In this document: piece after piece, positions 30,888 through 41,957 of the stretch
Layout of the letters: each line of letters begins with the position of its first letter
Position numbering within the stretch: position 1 is the stretch's first letter
Source: Phlebopus portentosus
Taxonomy: Eukaryota > Basidiomycota > Agaricomycetes > Boletales > Boletinellaceae
Length of the DNA: 64,000 nt
NCBI GenBank assembly: GCA_037892935.1
Contig: JAYXKI010000001.1
Coordinates: forward strand, 1,736,001 to 1,800,000
Direction of reading: 5' to 3'
Translations under genes and position numbers: made by a program
The notes under the pieces: model-generated
The model's input: the letters and a program-made list of their open reading frames with translations, nothing else
Told to the model about the DNA's origin: nothing
Databases searched by the model: none

Positions 30888-31019
30888 ACACAGGGGGCAG
30901 AACCCTATTTCCGAACCTGAAAATTTTGATCCGGAATTGAAATTCAGCCAATCAGAGGCGAGCTTTCCAATTCTGTTTCCTATATAAGCGGCTCAGAAAC
31001 ATAATTCTGCCCCCTGTGT
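30888..31019. mobile_element. MITE-like element with 15 bp terminal inverted repeats
   Basis: A perfect 15 bp inverted repeat (acacagggggcagaa at 30888-30902 and its reverse complement at 31005-31019) encloses 102 bp. Weaker pairing continues inward for about another 14 bases (9 matches). The element is too short to encode protein and lies in the intergenic space upstream of MTM1. No clear target-site duplication is seen. The interior has a CCAAT box (30948) and TATATAAG (30981). Confidence 0.55.
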
Positions 31020-31135
31020 ATAATCGTCAGGTCAAAAATCAATATTTTCTCTGTAGTTATTTATTAATACAGTGAGTCTCAGAGAGGAAGCCTATACAAA
31101 AAATCTCATGATATCCAATTTCAGTTCCCAAGCCT

Positions 31136-32996
31136 TCAGAAGTCCTGATACGGAGGAGGGGTAGCGCCATCTCCATCCGCATCTTTGCCCCCGCTTCCCG
31201 AACCATCTTTTCTAGTCTGCCCCTCCTTAAGAAGTCTGTCTTTCTCCTCCTTTTCAAGACGTTTCTTTTCCTCTTCCGCGGTCTCGTACTTTTGGGCGGG
31301 ACCTGGAGGAGTCACGGAACTTTGCGCAAGACGCTCACGTTCCTCCTTCTGGAGGTGTGCCTTCTCTTCTTCAGCGGTCTCGAACTTCGGACCAGTTCCA
31401 GTCGCAGAGGTTGTTGACGATGGAGGAGGAATACCCGATCTCAAATCCTTGAGAGATCCGCTCTTGGGACCGGGACCAAGAGGACCAGCCGATACAGGCA
31501 TGCCTGTCTCTGCAATCGTTGGTTCGGGAATCTGAACAGGAGATGTAGTTGGCTCCGTTGCGGGAGGCGATGTACTGGAAGTATTGAACGGCGCAGCGGC
31601 CACATTAGACGCGACAGGAACGGCCTCGCTATCCTTCGCGTTTACCGGAGAGGACTTTGAAGGAATCGGAGCGGGAGCATTGTTCAATGCCGTAGGGTTG
31701 ACTGGTGGCGGGGATGCCTGCGGTGCCGAGGGCTGAGGTGAGACTGAATGAGGAACGGAGGCACTATCATGCGAGGTTCCAGGCAAGCTCGGAAAAGCTA
31801 TGTTCGAGAGCTCCGACGCATGCGTAACACCGAAGCTACGTGAATCCGACCTGTTGATGTCCGCGACGGAAGGTTGGAAAGAGTGACCGATGCTTCCGGG
31901 CTTGAAATTATCCAGTGCTTGCTGAAGTGACGCACGTGTCGCGGCTGTCGACTGGGCTCCGGTATAAGGCTGGCTTTCCGACGGTGGAACAGACGGAAGA
32001 GCGTCAATAATTGAAGTGGACGCCTCCGCGAGTAGCACCAGCTTTTCACCATACTGCAGAAACAACGGAGTCAGTAAATAGTAAAATATCGGATAACGAT
32101 ACGAACTTCTCTGATTGCAGCCCATTTCGCCCGCTCAGATTCTCTGACTGCATTCCTCTCGAGGATTTTATCTCCTTCTCGGCAGGCTGATCTTCAGCCT
32201 CCAATTTAGCAAGCTGTTCTTTCAGATCAGCCAACCGCTTCTCAGATCCCTTCTGCATATCATGTTCGAGTCTCCCGATTTGAGTCTGGAGACCCGTACG
32301 GTTATTGCGCTTCGGCTCAAGCTCCTTTTCCGCATTACGAAGAGCTTTCATCGCGGAGCGAGATGAATTCAATTGAGAGGCCAGAGTTGTAGATAATGCT
32401 CCATGAACGAAGTTCAGGTATGCAAGCCTATCCGTTACTGAATAGTAGTTAGGAGTGGTCATTGGCAAGGGTATAAGTATTGAACATACCATCTTTGAGA
32501 TCATCATCTTGGCCTTGTCCCCACATATACAATTCCTTGCTCTGGGACTTTGCATCTTTCTACAATCAACTAGATCAGACACAGCAACATCGACCTGTAG
32601 GGAAAGCAACGTACGGCTACACTCTCAAAGTCAAGAACGACTCCCTTTTGAGATGTAATGATCCTTTGCACAGGTGAGACAGTGCTAGCGGAAGAATTGG
32701 CATGAGCACCAGGAACAAAGGCGCATACATCCATCGAGAAGGGCGACTTACGCATACTGCATCTGCAGATTTCTAAACTGGTACGTGATATTTCCAAGCA
32801 CCTGTGATTTGGCACCAATACCTCCCTGTGCTGCGGACTGATTTTCCGTTGGCTGCTGAGGCTCAGCAGAGTCCGCTCCGCCATGCTCCTGCTGTTTCTG
32901 CAGTTTCGACTGCAGATGCGACACCTGACTTGAAAGCGGCGACTGCTCGTACGCAGACTGTGCCTTTGTTGCTAGGGACGAGAAAAAGCTGGACAT
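31136..32996 (-). CDS. Eisosome component, PIL1/LSP1-type protein
   Basis: Resembles the basidiomycete branch of the PIL1 family, BAR-like proteins that scaffold eisosomes under the plasma membrane. The N-terminus is MSSFFSSLATKAQSAYEQSP. Later comes SPVQRIITSQKGVVLDFESV, SKELYMWGQGQDDDLKD and VTDRLAYLNFVHGALSTTL, then a long amphipathic, Lys/Glu-rich helical segment (IGRLEHDMQKGSEKRLADLK). The core ends with AIREYGEKLVLLAEASTSII and YTGAQSTAATRASLQQALDN. The C-terminal ~230 residues are Pro/Ser/Ala-rich, ending with two related acidic/basic segments (KFETAEEEKAHLQKEERERL and KYETAEEEKKRLEKEEKDRL), an internal tandem duplication. Several short exons at 32050-32760 are approximate. Confidence 0.82.
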
Positions 32997-33290
32997 GATG
33001 GTGGGATGGAAGATGGTTTGGGGGTGAAGGAGATGAACAGAGCTAGGTTATATATGAAGTGCTAAATGACTGCGCCAAGCGCGTGTCCCAGCTGCGCGCA
33101 CGTCATAGGGCACGACCTTAAGTCGACACAAACACAGCCAAACATCGCATCTAGCCAAATGTTCTCACACCGCCACACCATGCAGTGTAAAGCTAGCTAA
33201 TAGGTAACTATTATACGAAGGTACATCCCGCAGCAATCTCACTAACGTTAGGCTACAACATCCACCTCAGAAGAAAATAAAAACAATATT

Positions 33291-34461
33291 TCAAACAATA
33301 ATCTTTTTCGCCTTGCCCTTCTTCTCCGAGTCCTTGTGCGACAAGAATTCCACCTCTGTCGCTAACGGTCCAGCAAGCTTTTGGTTCTCAGCATATCCAA
33401 GCACGTTTGTCTTGAAATGCCTTCCGATAGACTCGATTCTTGCCCGCAGCTTCTCATCGTCAGCCTGATTTGATGGAGCAAGGCGCGTCCAGATTGATAT
33501 CCGGTAAAACTGCGGACGCGTAGAAACGATGACGCCAGTCACTAATGACTGCGGTGCAGACCCGTCGGGCGCAGGCGCGGACGCTTCGAATGTTTCTCCG
33601 ATTGCAGCCAGCATCTAAACACGTATGAATATCGCATACCTCTTCTCACTGGACTAGCGGACTCACTGTATACAACCACATCTTATCAACATTGTTCCTG
33701 TTCTTGTCCTTTGGCAATTGAATGCTCCATTTCCCTCCGTATTTATTCTGTTCATCCTCCCAAGCTGGGATGATGCCCTCCTATAAACCTGTAAGCCGAC
33801 AATCGCTGCAAACATCTAGAATAATCGGACCTTGAAGAGGTAATAGTTGGCTTTTTGCGGCAACTGCGATGGAGGTACAATGTTATTGTACAAGCTGCCA
33901 ACATTAACCATCAACTGATTGTTCCAATTTATTTAAAGAAGTCCGAACGTACCCCCAGAACTCCTCCACGCTGTCGAAACTTATTACGCGTTTAATGTCC
34001 TCCATCCAGCCGGTCGCCGCAGCCGCAGCCGCGCCAGGCGTCTGCGGTAGTGGCGTCTGAGGTGCAGCAGTGACTGGTGTTTGTGGCAGGTTTCGTCCCT
34101 TTGTCGAAGGAGAATCGAACCAAAGCGTCCAGGGTGAGAAGAGAGGATGCTATCAAGGCCGTAACCAAGTGTATGGTAGGGCGGCGTCACTCAACTTGCA
34201 GTGACACAATCGTTTAAGACGTACCTTGACATTGAAATTCGTCGGATCACTGAAGACAGTACGTATGCCTTCTGCCTGGGATTCCATATCCACCTCCTGA
34301 ATTTCGCCGTCCTCGAGATTGTCACCATTTGTTGGCGAGTCCGACGAATTCTTTGTTGCGTCATTGGAACCGTTCAAGTCTTTGTTTTCAGACAAAGCGG
34401 CGGAGAGTGCTGCTCTGGATGCCTGCATCGCAGAGGCTGGGAGCGAAGTAGCCGATGCCAT
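33291..34461 (-). CDS. Translation initiation factor eIF4E (mRNA cap-binding protein)
   Basis: Binds the m7G cap and recruits eIF4G to mRNA. The cap-binding fold is recognised from HPLFSPWTLWFDSP, RVISFDSVEEFWGLYNNIV, WEDEQNKYGGKWSIQLPK, KMWLYTMLAAIGETFE, and RISIWTRLA, with the Trp residues that sandwich the cap. The last exon (33291-33614) encodes the C-terminal third. The N-terminal ~80 residues are polar and poorly conserved. An unusual Thr-Pro/Ala-rich insertion (about 34020-34100) stands between strand 1 and WMEDIKRVISF. Start ATG 34461 gives MASATSLPAS; an upstream in-frame ATG at 34500 is possible but less likely. It lies in a run of four minus-strand genes. Confidence 0.92.
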
Positions 34462-37400
34462 GTTGACCGCCTTGCCGGGTAAGAGTATGCAATATGACAA
34501 CGGCGCACACGATCGGTGGGGGCAGGCCTAGGGTGACGACAGATCGGCGAAACAGGTGGGACCAAGCAAGAATACAGCAATTTAAATGTGCTGAGCAGAA
34601 CTAGACTAACGATATGGGAAGCTGAAGCAAGCGCAGGGAAAGTGTTGATGAAGCAGAAAGGAGATGCTCTTTGTAGTGACGGTACAGGTTCTTGTGAGAT
34701 TTCTTCTGTGCAAAACTGGATCATCCTCGATCACCCTTGATCAAAACAACGCCACATAGATTAGTCAGCCTCTGATGTCCTATCAATACACTTCACGATT
34801 ACGTATGCTTTGCTAGACTTAGATCTCTTGCCAATTGTTCTTGCATAACTTCACTTGCACTGTGTACCTTCTATGTTCGCAACAAAAGCCTCTGAACACA
34901 GTTTCTGGAGCATTGAAAATGCACATGATCAACTCATACTTTCTCACTGATGAATGGTTGGCTTAACCCAGACGCGACGTCCATCCAGGTCCTTTCTACT
35001 GCGTTCATTCAGTGGTGCAGAGCCTGGATTTCTTTGCTTCTTTGCTTCGGTCCCTCAGCATTGATATAGCGATAGACACGGTGATCTATCAAAGCGTAAA
35101 TCAGTCCATTAACAAATTCTCTCTTTGGTTTGAATATCTGGTTTTCCCAGATCTATGCAATGCATGGGGAGTCCGCCGGAAGAAGCAGGTCATATGGTAG
35201 CAGACGGTAGCATGCTGAGCAATAAAAGAATTGCGATTGGTCCTTTTCTCCCGTGGCAATATTAATTGCGATCGTCACCGTTCCCTTATTTTAAACCCAT
35301 CCTTCTGATGAGAAGGCATCCAACCTACTCAGTCTTCTCATACTACAGCGAACCTATTGGCGCACAACCTGGTGAGCCATAGGCCGCTCTGGGCGGCGCA
35401 GCCGATTCACGGGAAGGATTCCGCCCAGATCTCCTCCTCTGTCACTTCGACGGCGTTCTCGGTTCAAACGCTTCTCACTTCCGCTGCTTGTGATGCTGTT
35501 TGCGACTCTCTGATCTGGTCGATTGATGATCCCTATGCACTCCCATCACCTTTGTTACAGCAGGACTTGAGTCTGGCTCTAACGCAGAATTCATACATTA
35601 ACATCATGGGGTAAAGTCGGAATTCTAGCATTTCATTATAGTTCTCTTCAACGAGCACATCATTACCAGCAGAAATATAACCCGACTTGTCAGTATACTT
35701 GGCATTCAAGTCACCTGTATTCTCGCAAGGCGGTGCAATCTATTTATTTATAAGCATAAATTTTTCGGAGGCATAAGCAATACTGGACTGGATATCAATG
35801 CACCTTCTATATCCACTGCTGAAAGCTCTGATAGAAATGAAAGGCAAGGATACAGCTGACCTTCAAAATCATTCTTCTCGCGACCCCGTACGATTGAGTT
35901 ATGTCCTCTTGTCGCTGTGGCGCTTTAAACCCTCTACTCGCTGGTCGCTTGGTCTGGAATGGAGGCGGTCAGACGCTATGTGCCCTGCGGTCTACTTAAC
36001 ATCTGAACGGATGGCCACCCGGATTCCTGGATGGAAGGCTGATAAGCTGTTGCCCTTGTTCCCGGCTTGTACATTTTTAACGACTGCAACTTACTTTGGA
36101 AAATGACTGAGGTATCCTGTATGAATATTGGTAAGTAACAAAATAACGATTATACGTGGAGATACCGTACGACATGAAATTCTTCGCCGTAGCAAGTAAT
36201 CGGCCAATTCTTCGATTCTCCCGTATTTCTACAAGTAGCAACTCCTGAATACAACCCACCGCCCCCCTTCTTCCTCTCAAAAAGAGAGAGCTCAAATATT
36301 AATTTTACCATCTCCGCAGAGTCTGAATATCCTACAGCTTCTCAAGAGTAGTTCTGCCCGAATGTGATTGCCTGCCATATTGTGCCTATCAGTTTTTTGG
36401 GAAGAACTTCAAGAGATAGGGGACATAATCCATGGCCGCCGCGTCGGAAATCCATTATTGAAGCGCTCGGAGTAATATTTCTTTTCCCCTCGAAAACCGT
36501 TTGAACGACGTTTTCGAGTTGAAAATCAGCTTCGCCGAACATTAATGTTGAAAGATTCTCCATCCCCCCATGCCAGCTAGCAAATTTTCTCGACACATTC
36601 TTTGGAATGGACTTTGTCAAGTTCGAGGATTACCTTCTTTTCATTCCTTCCTTTTCCGATTAATTGCCTCTCGTCTCGGACATTCGTAAGTATCCGCGCT
36701 ATTGTGAATAGCTGCACAACACTAGAGCTTTTTGTATAGTGATTTGATGTGACTGCAACTAGGAGTCATTGGAATTCCACGCATTTATATTGCATTCTCT
36801 TTTACGCTTTTGAAATTTTAATTATTGTTATCTCCCAACTTGCGGGTAGACGAAACACAGCGCAAAAAAATCCCCCTCCCCCTAGTTCAGGTTCGTTACT
36901 ATCATACAGACAGCCATGGGCAATGGTCGACTTTCTGCAACTGAATGTTTTATAAACATTACTACTAATCATAATCTTTGTCAAGTATTTATCGGAACTA
37001 TTGTATAGCTGCATCCATCTGCCAAATATGGCTTAGTCTAGAACTTATCCAGTACCCCTTGGCCGATCGCTTTAATGAATCAATCTGTGTTGGACGAAAT
37101 CAGAATACACGTATATACAGGGGACGAGATGCATAGAAGCATGCGAAACTCGTCTATTCGTTTATTAGTCCAATTGAAGTCTGGAATTTGATGTTCTCCC
37201 GCGAAATATCTACAGAACGCGGTCGAGCTTAGGAGAAGTTCGGGTCGTAAAGTCTTCAGCAGGATTAAAGTATATATTCCAGTCTGTAAGCGAATGAGAT
37301 CGACAACGGGTGATCGAGACAGTCGGCCATACGAAGTGCACGAACTGGAGTCCACATCTCATTGTTAATTGGGTTAGATGCACGGCAGTTACATCATCTA

Positions 37401-37953
37401 AGGAGAAAGAAAAGAATGGAAGGAATATGGCACGTGGGCAATACTAATAATAAAATCCGGAGGCAAAGGCATGTGGCTTTTCTTCTGAGTCATACGAGCC
37501 ACCATGGAATACGAGTGGATGGGATGGAAAACAGGAACAGAACGCATGGAACGAGAGCGGAGTCACCGAGACAGGGGCAGAATGGCAAGGCTTAGGCTAC
37601 AGAAGGTCGAGAAAAACGCTAGAGCCGACATCAAAGAACCTCGACAAAGGCTGATATGCAGATAAATTTGAGGAAGATAGAGACGAAAGACAGAAGTTTA
37701 TCTGTATGTCGAGCGCAATGCGCAGTTTCGCTATTGGGCAGGGCTGCCGTCGGCCGTCAAATGGAAGAGGGAAGCCGTTGAGGATCAGGGCAAGGAAAAT
37801 GCAGACCGAATGCCACCTCTAGTCCTGATGCAGTACTAGTCGAAATTTGAATGGTCCGGTCTGCCGCCGCCGCAGACACCTGATCGACGGCACCTGATAT
37901 GGTATTGGATTGCCGACGCTGGTGCTTGTTACCTTCACATTCGAGCTTGAATT
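34462..37953. other. Gene-poor stretch
   Basis: About 3.5 kb, relatively AT-rich, with only short unrelated frames. A promoter-like TTTTAAA (about 35290) precedes an ATG at 35308 that opens a 24-codon frame with a GTGAG donor near its end, and an open frame continues on to 35614. This could be a small or decayed gene, but no family is recognised. A 9 bp inverted repeat is at 36489-36497 and 36510-36518. The right end includes the 3' region of the minus-strand unknown gene. No tRNA or transposase is recognised. Confidence 0.5.
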
Positions 37954-39431
37954 TCACTCCGGTCCCGTATTCAATGTCCGAATTGGTTCATGCACACCTG
38001 TCTTTGGTGCGCACGTGCTGATGCCCATGAATGTGTTTGATCCCATGAAGGATGGAGCCGCCATATCAGCGTCTGCGCCGAGTTGCGCCCGCAGCTCGTC
38101 GTACTGTCCGATAGAATTCATCGACACATTGAGGAGACAGGTCAAAGAGAAGCACCTTGATTTCGGCTTCCCTTCTTTCCGAGTGCAACTTCGCGGTCGT
38201 ATTCTTCAGATGCACGATCATGGTCTGAGTTGTTCCGGATCATTGAATTGAAAATCCACAAGAAATTGTAAGAAGCGTTGACATTTTTAGGCACAAGGGT
38301 ACATACTCTGATGGAGCGACTGGTGAGTCCACGACCGGAAGAAACACGCTCGATGGGAACAGGATCATGGCCAGCAAGACGCAGTTGCTTGTGCAAGTAG
38401 ATAACGTATTGCTCAAGACAATCGAGATACAAACGTTTCTTGTCGTGCGTCGAAATGGTGTCACTAGTCAGTTCTGAGTCCTGGGTACAATGTGAGTACG
38501 AGGAATTTGCTTACGGATCTGTTGGAGTAAAGCCGAGCCTTTCGGTCTCATGTACTAGTTGCGCTTTTCGGCGTTCCGCTCGTCGACGGTCCCTCTGTGC
38601 AGCTTCAGCATCGCGAACCGAGAGTTCGCCGAGAAGTTCTACTGGGGTCGGGAATGTGTCGCTTGGTGGCACAAGCTTACCGCTGGGTTTGATATGTAGC
38701 TGTGAAGTTTCCGGAGGAATCGCATCCGGGAGGTACGGCATTTCGCTAGGACGCCTGGCTGGCGCGTCTAGATCGATTGGACATGAAGATGGAGGGGGAC
38801 CCGCGCGGACCTGGGGGATTGAAGGTACCTGCGGTACCTGTATCTGAGGGAAAGAAGAATTGGCTGCGAAAGTCTGATTGTGCCACATCTGCGTTGATAC
38901 CGAAGGTGCAAGCAAAGACGAAGGCGTGCCTTGGGCAGAAACATTGCTAGCTTGCATACGTGCCATTTGGGTAGCCGTGAGTTCATCAAAGACCGCGTTT
39001 GGAAAACCGAAATGTTCTTTATCAAATGGATCGATAATTGTGCCATGTGCACCAGGAGCAAACGCAAGAGGCGATTGGACATGTGCATTCGTCATGGCGT
39101 TGTCAAATGCCTGAACGGGATTGAAGAATGGGACAGGACGGGGAGAATGAAGAGAAACATCGTGTTGAGCGGGAATGCGTTTATGATAGAAGCGCTGAGT
39201 GTGAACAGAGGAGGCATTGATTGAAAGTGGATTAGGATAGGGCGCAGAGCTCATACGTCGATCCCTCCTACTGGAGGGAACTACCCGAGGTATAGCAGAA
39301 TGATGAGGGTGAGCACGCGACAAGTCATCAGAGGGAATATCTGGGATGTAAGTGCTTGTTGTGGGACTGCTGAGGACGGTGGGAGCCCCATTTGAGCTGG
39401 GGATAAGGTGGTTGTAAGCGTGGACGAGCAT
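37954..39431 (-). CDS. Unknown basidiomycete protein, paralogue A of head-to-head pair
   Basis: I do not recognise a named family. Four exons, 39431-38515, 38463-38307, 38224-38156 and 38103-37954, sum to 1293 nt (430 residues). The N-terminal ~280 residues are Pro/Ser/His-rich and probably disordered. A basic segment follows (RDRRRAERRKAQLVHE), then GFTPTDP, then the second-exon module: KKRLYLDCLEQYVIYLHKQL, AGHDPVPIE and GRGLTSRSIR. Leu and aromatic spacing suggests an amphipathic helix after a basic patch, like a dimerising DNA-binding region, but this is only an inference. The same module, with equal exon lengths (157 and 69 nt) and phases, occurs in the plus-strand gene starting 668 bp away. 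The third intron (38155-38104) was chosen because it restores this match. Confidence 0.75.
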
Positions 39432-40099
39432 GGAGCAGGATGATAAGGAGAAAAAAACAGAAGGGCTGGAGAGGGGGAGAGATGCGATGACTCAGAAGCG
39501 CGTATAAATAAGAAAGTATGGACAAGGTTAAGTATGTTACAGGAGACATTCTCTCGTAACTGAAAAGGCACAAGTACAAGTCACAACATTAATATTAGTA
39601 CAGTGATATACTAGGATGCGCGATTTCGTAAATGTTTTTGATTTGCCGGGCTGGGTGGCGTTAGACATCTCCGAGTGGCTGGCCAGGAAAATTGGAGGAC
39701 TTGAATCTCAGATGCACAGTTGATCGCTTGACCAACCGAGGAGGAAGTAGTTGTTGCATGCAAATTCAAATTCAATGTGATGTGGTCACCCAGATACGGT
39801 AACTGGTAACGTGACATAGTTATAGGTCCCTGTTTGTGTCTGTTGTGTTTCGTCCGGAAGAAGTCGGCACCCTCGATCTTCAGCCCTTTGCTCCCAAACA
39901 AATAATATTAATGCTGGCGTTAATATTCGACTCGTTCGTTCACTTCAATATACTCTGAATAAGGCAAGAACAGAAACAGCTGAGCTCAAATATATGCCAT
40001 CAAATTATAATCAATATCTACTGTCTTGCCTCATCCCCTTCCCCCCCATCTTGCACTTCTCCCTCTCGCTCTCTCAAATCCTCCCTTCTCGTCGTTACT
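39432..40099. promoter_or_regulatory. Shared divergent intergenic region of the paralogue pair
   Basis: 668 bp between the start codons of the two unknown paralogues. A strong C/T-rich tract (40028-40090) lies just before the plus-strand start, typical of a fungal leader, and a poly-purine stretch (39435-39490) lies before the minus-strand start. No TATA box is assigned with confidence. Confidence 0.5.
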
Positions 40100-41957
40100 A
40101 TGCTCTCCAACCAGTACTCAGATAATTTCCGTTACTCCTTGGACAATTCGTCCCAGATCTTTAACCATGCTTCACCAAAGTATCTTCTTATTGTGGTCTA
40201 CGCTACAACAGCAACTTACTGACTTATCGATTCCCTCTTACCAGTTGTATTTCTGTTTCCCAAAATGATCCGCCTCCGAGTCCTCAATATTTTGACGATC
40301 CCGGCTATCCGCACAACATTTTACAACGAAATATGTCACTATCTGACCCGTCGTCGCTACCACCGTCTGGCCTGTCGTATTGCAACCCTTCCTTACAGAG
40401 GAATTCGATGCGGCCAAACCCGCCTGCTCTTCACATCCTAAATAATATAGAAAGCAGTTCGAATACATCAGACTCGGCGTATTCTGGGCATGATCAGTCG
40501 TCTGGATGCCTCTCGATCAACCTTCAAACTCCGGCTACGCCAGCGGATCAGGCATTTTACATGAATGCCTTTGGAGCAGACAGCATGACTTCATTCTCTC
40601 CCTCATCTACTACGAGCGGTGAACTCGACTCTGCGGAAGGTGTCTCTCTCCGAACGGTCGACACTCCTTTGGCCGACGCGGGTGGAAAAGAAGTGCTGCC
40701 GGATGTAACAAGAAGCGGCGGGGAACGCGCCGAGCGTAAGAAACGTAACTCCCGTCGCATGTGGACTCACTCACTCGAAAAGTATATTTTCACACCCCAC
40801 GAAATGTGAGACGCATTGCTATCAGTCTGTGCCGTAAGACTGACTCAATTGCCTCCGTTTCTTATTAAACCCAACGATTCTCCTCCTGATTCTCGGAAAT
40901 CATAATCCCCCATTCCTCCATGATCACAACACTTTATGCATGCGTACGGTGAATGCCTTCACAGCGCTACGCTAGGGACTCCACACCGACGTACTATCTA
41001 CTCCGCTTCTCTAGAAGCGCACATCGACCGTCTTCATAGCCAACTACTCGGTGTCGGACTCTATCCAGTACACTTTGATGACCTGGAAGTATACAGGGGA
41101 CTCAATTGCAAGATCGCTAAGGTTAGTAGAGTTTCACCCTGACTTTATGCGAATAAACACCGCATATTCTTCTTCTACGCCACTGCCGTCGTGCTGGGAT
41201 GCTCAGTCCCTGTTCCGAGCTGCCGACATGACCATACTGGTCAGAAGATCCTACGGGCCACTATTGATTCATGATTCTAAGCATCTGCTTGAGCATTGCT
41301 GTATCTGGATCTCTAGATGCCATCTTAGGACCCCAAAAGCTACGCGACCTTACATGGTGCTTTCTTCTACTTATGTTGTGCTCGGATTCTCATCCTTTAG
41401 TTGACTCTGTTTCACCCATTTCGTTGTGCATCCTGATTCTGTGTTCCCCGGTTCTCGTCATCACGTTAAACCCGCATATATCACTGACGTATCGCTTCTT
41501 GACTTCTTATAGGGCATGGTCGCAGGGTTACAGCACGACTATATTCAGGTCCGTACGCGACACCTCGAGATCGAGCGCGCGGTGAGTAAGTGGCTTCGTC
41601 TTTTCCTTATCTCGCTTTCATCCCCTTACTTTGCATAAATTTCCCCTGCATTCAATCCTATTATTTTCTTGTGTTGTCCCCTATTCATGACTGAAGCCTC
41701 ACACATTATCCGCTGCGATCTCCGCAGAGGCCTCCTACGGCATTCTGCTTATTTCTTCTCTCACGCAATGAAGAACTTACGCACTCCCATGACAGACAAA
41801 TAATGCGCGAGAAATGGCAGCCGTGCGCGCTAATCATAGCATAATTGGGGCACGGAGCGATGGTCGAGGGATTGTAGATCGAGTTGATCAGACTCATGAG
41901 GATTCGATGGATGGGTCTACAGGCTCTGATACTGCATTGTCCTCAGCGCGTCCCTGA
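40100..41957 (+). CDS. Unknown basidiomycete protein, paralogue B of head-to-head pair
   Basis: No named family recognised. Exons 40100-40179, 40245-40805, 40965-41121, 41513-41581 and 41796-41957 sum to 1029 nt (342 residues). The N-terminal ~195 residues are Ser/Pro/Asn-rich. A basic run (GERAERKKRNSRRM) leads into THSLEKYIFTPHE, then the module HRRTIYSASLEAHIDRLHSQ, GLYPVHFDDL, YRGLNCKIAK and GMVAGLQHDYIQVRTRHLEI. The C-terminal tail is polar. Over the 52 residues after the first shared intron, 15 are identical to paralogue A with no gap. The introns at 41122 (391 nt) and 41582 (214 nt) are long compared with the 50-60 nt usual here. A regulatory or nuclear role is a guess from the basic patch only. 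Confidence 0.75.

Noticed and set aside
36342..36620. 92-codon minus-strand frame in the gene-poor island
   Set aside because: No recognised motif and no exon continuation; kept only as part of the unexplained interval.
38066..38155. Continuation of paralogue A exon 3 to a stop at 38066
   Set aside because: Splicing at the GTGCTT donor after 69 nt reproduces the exon length of paralogue B and opens a longer in-frame last exon to 37954.
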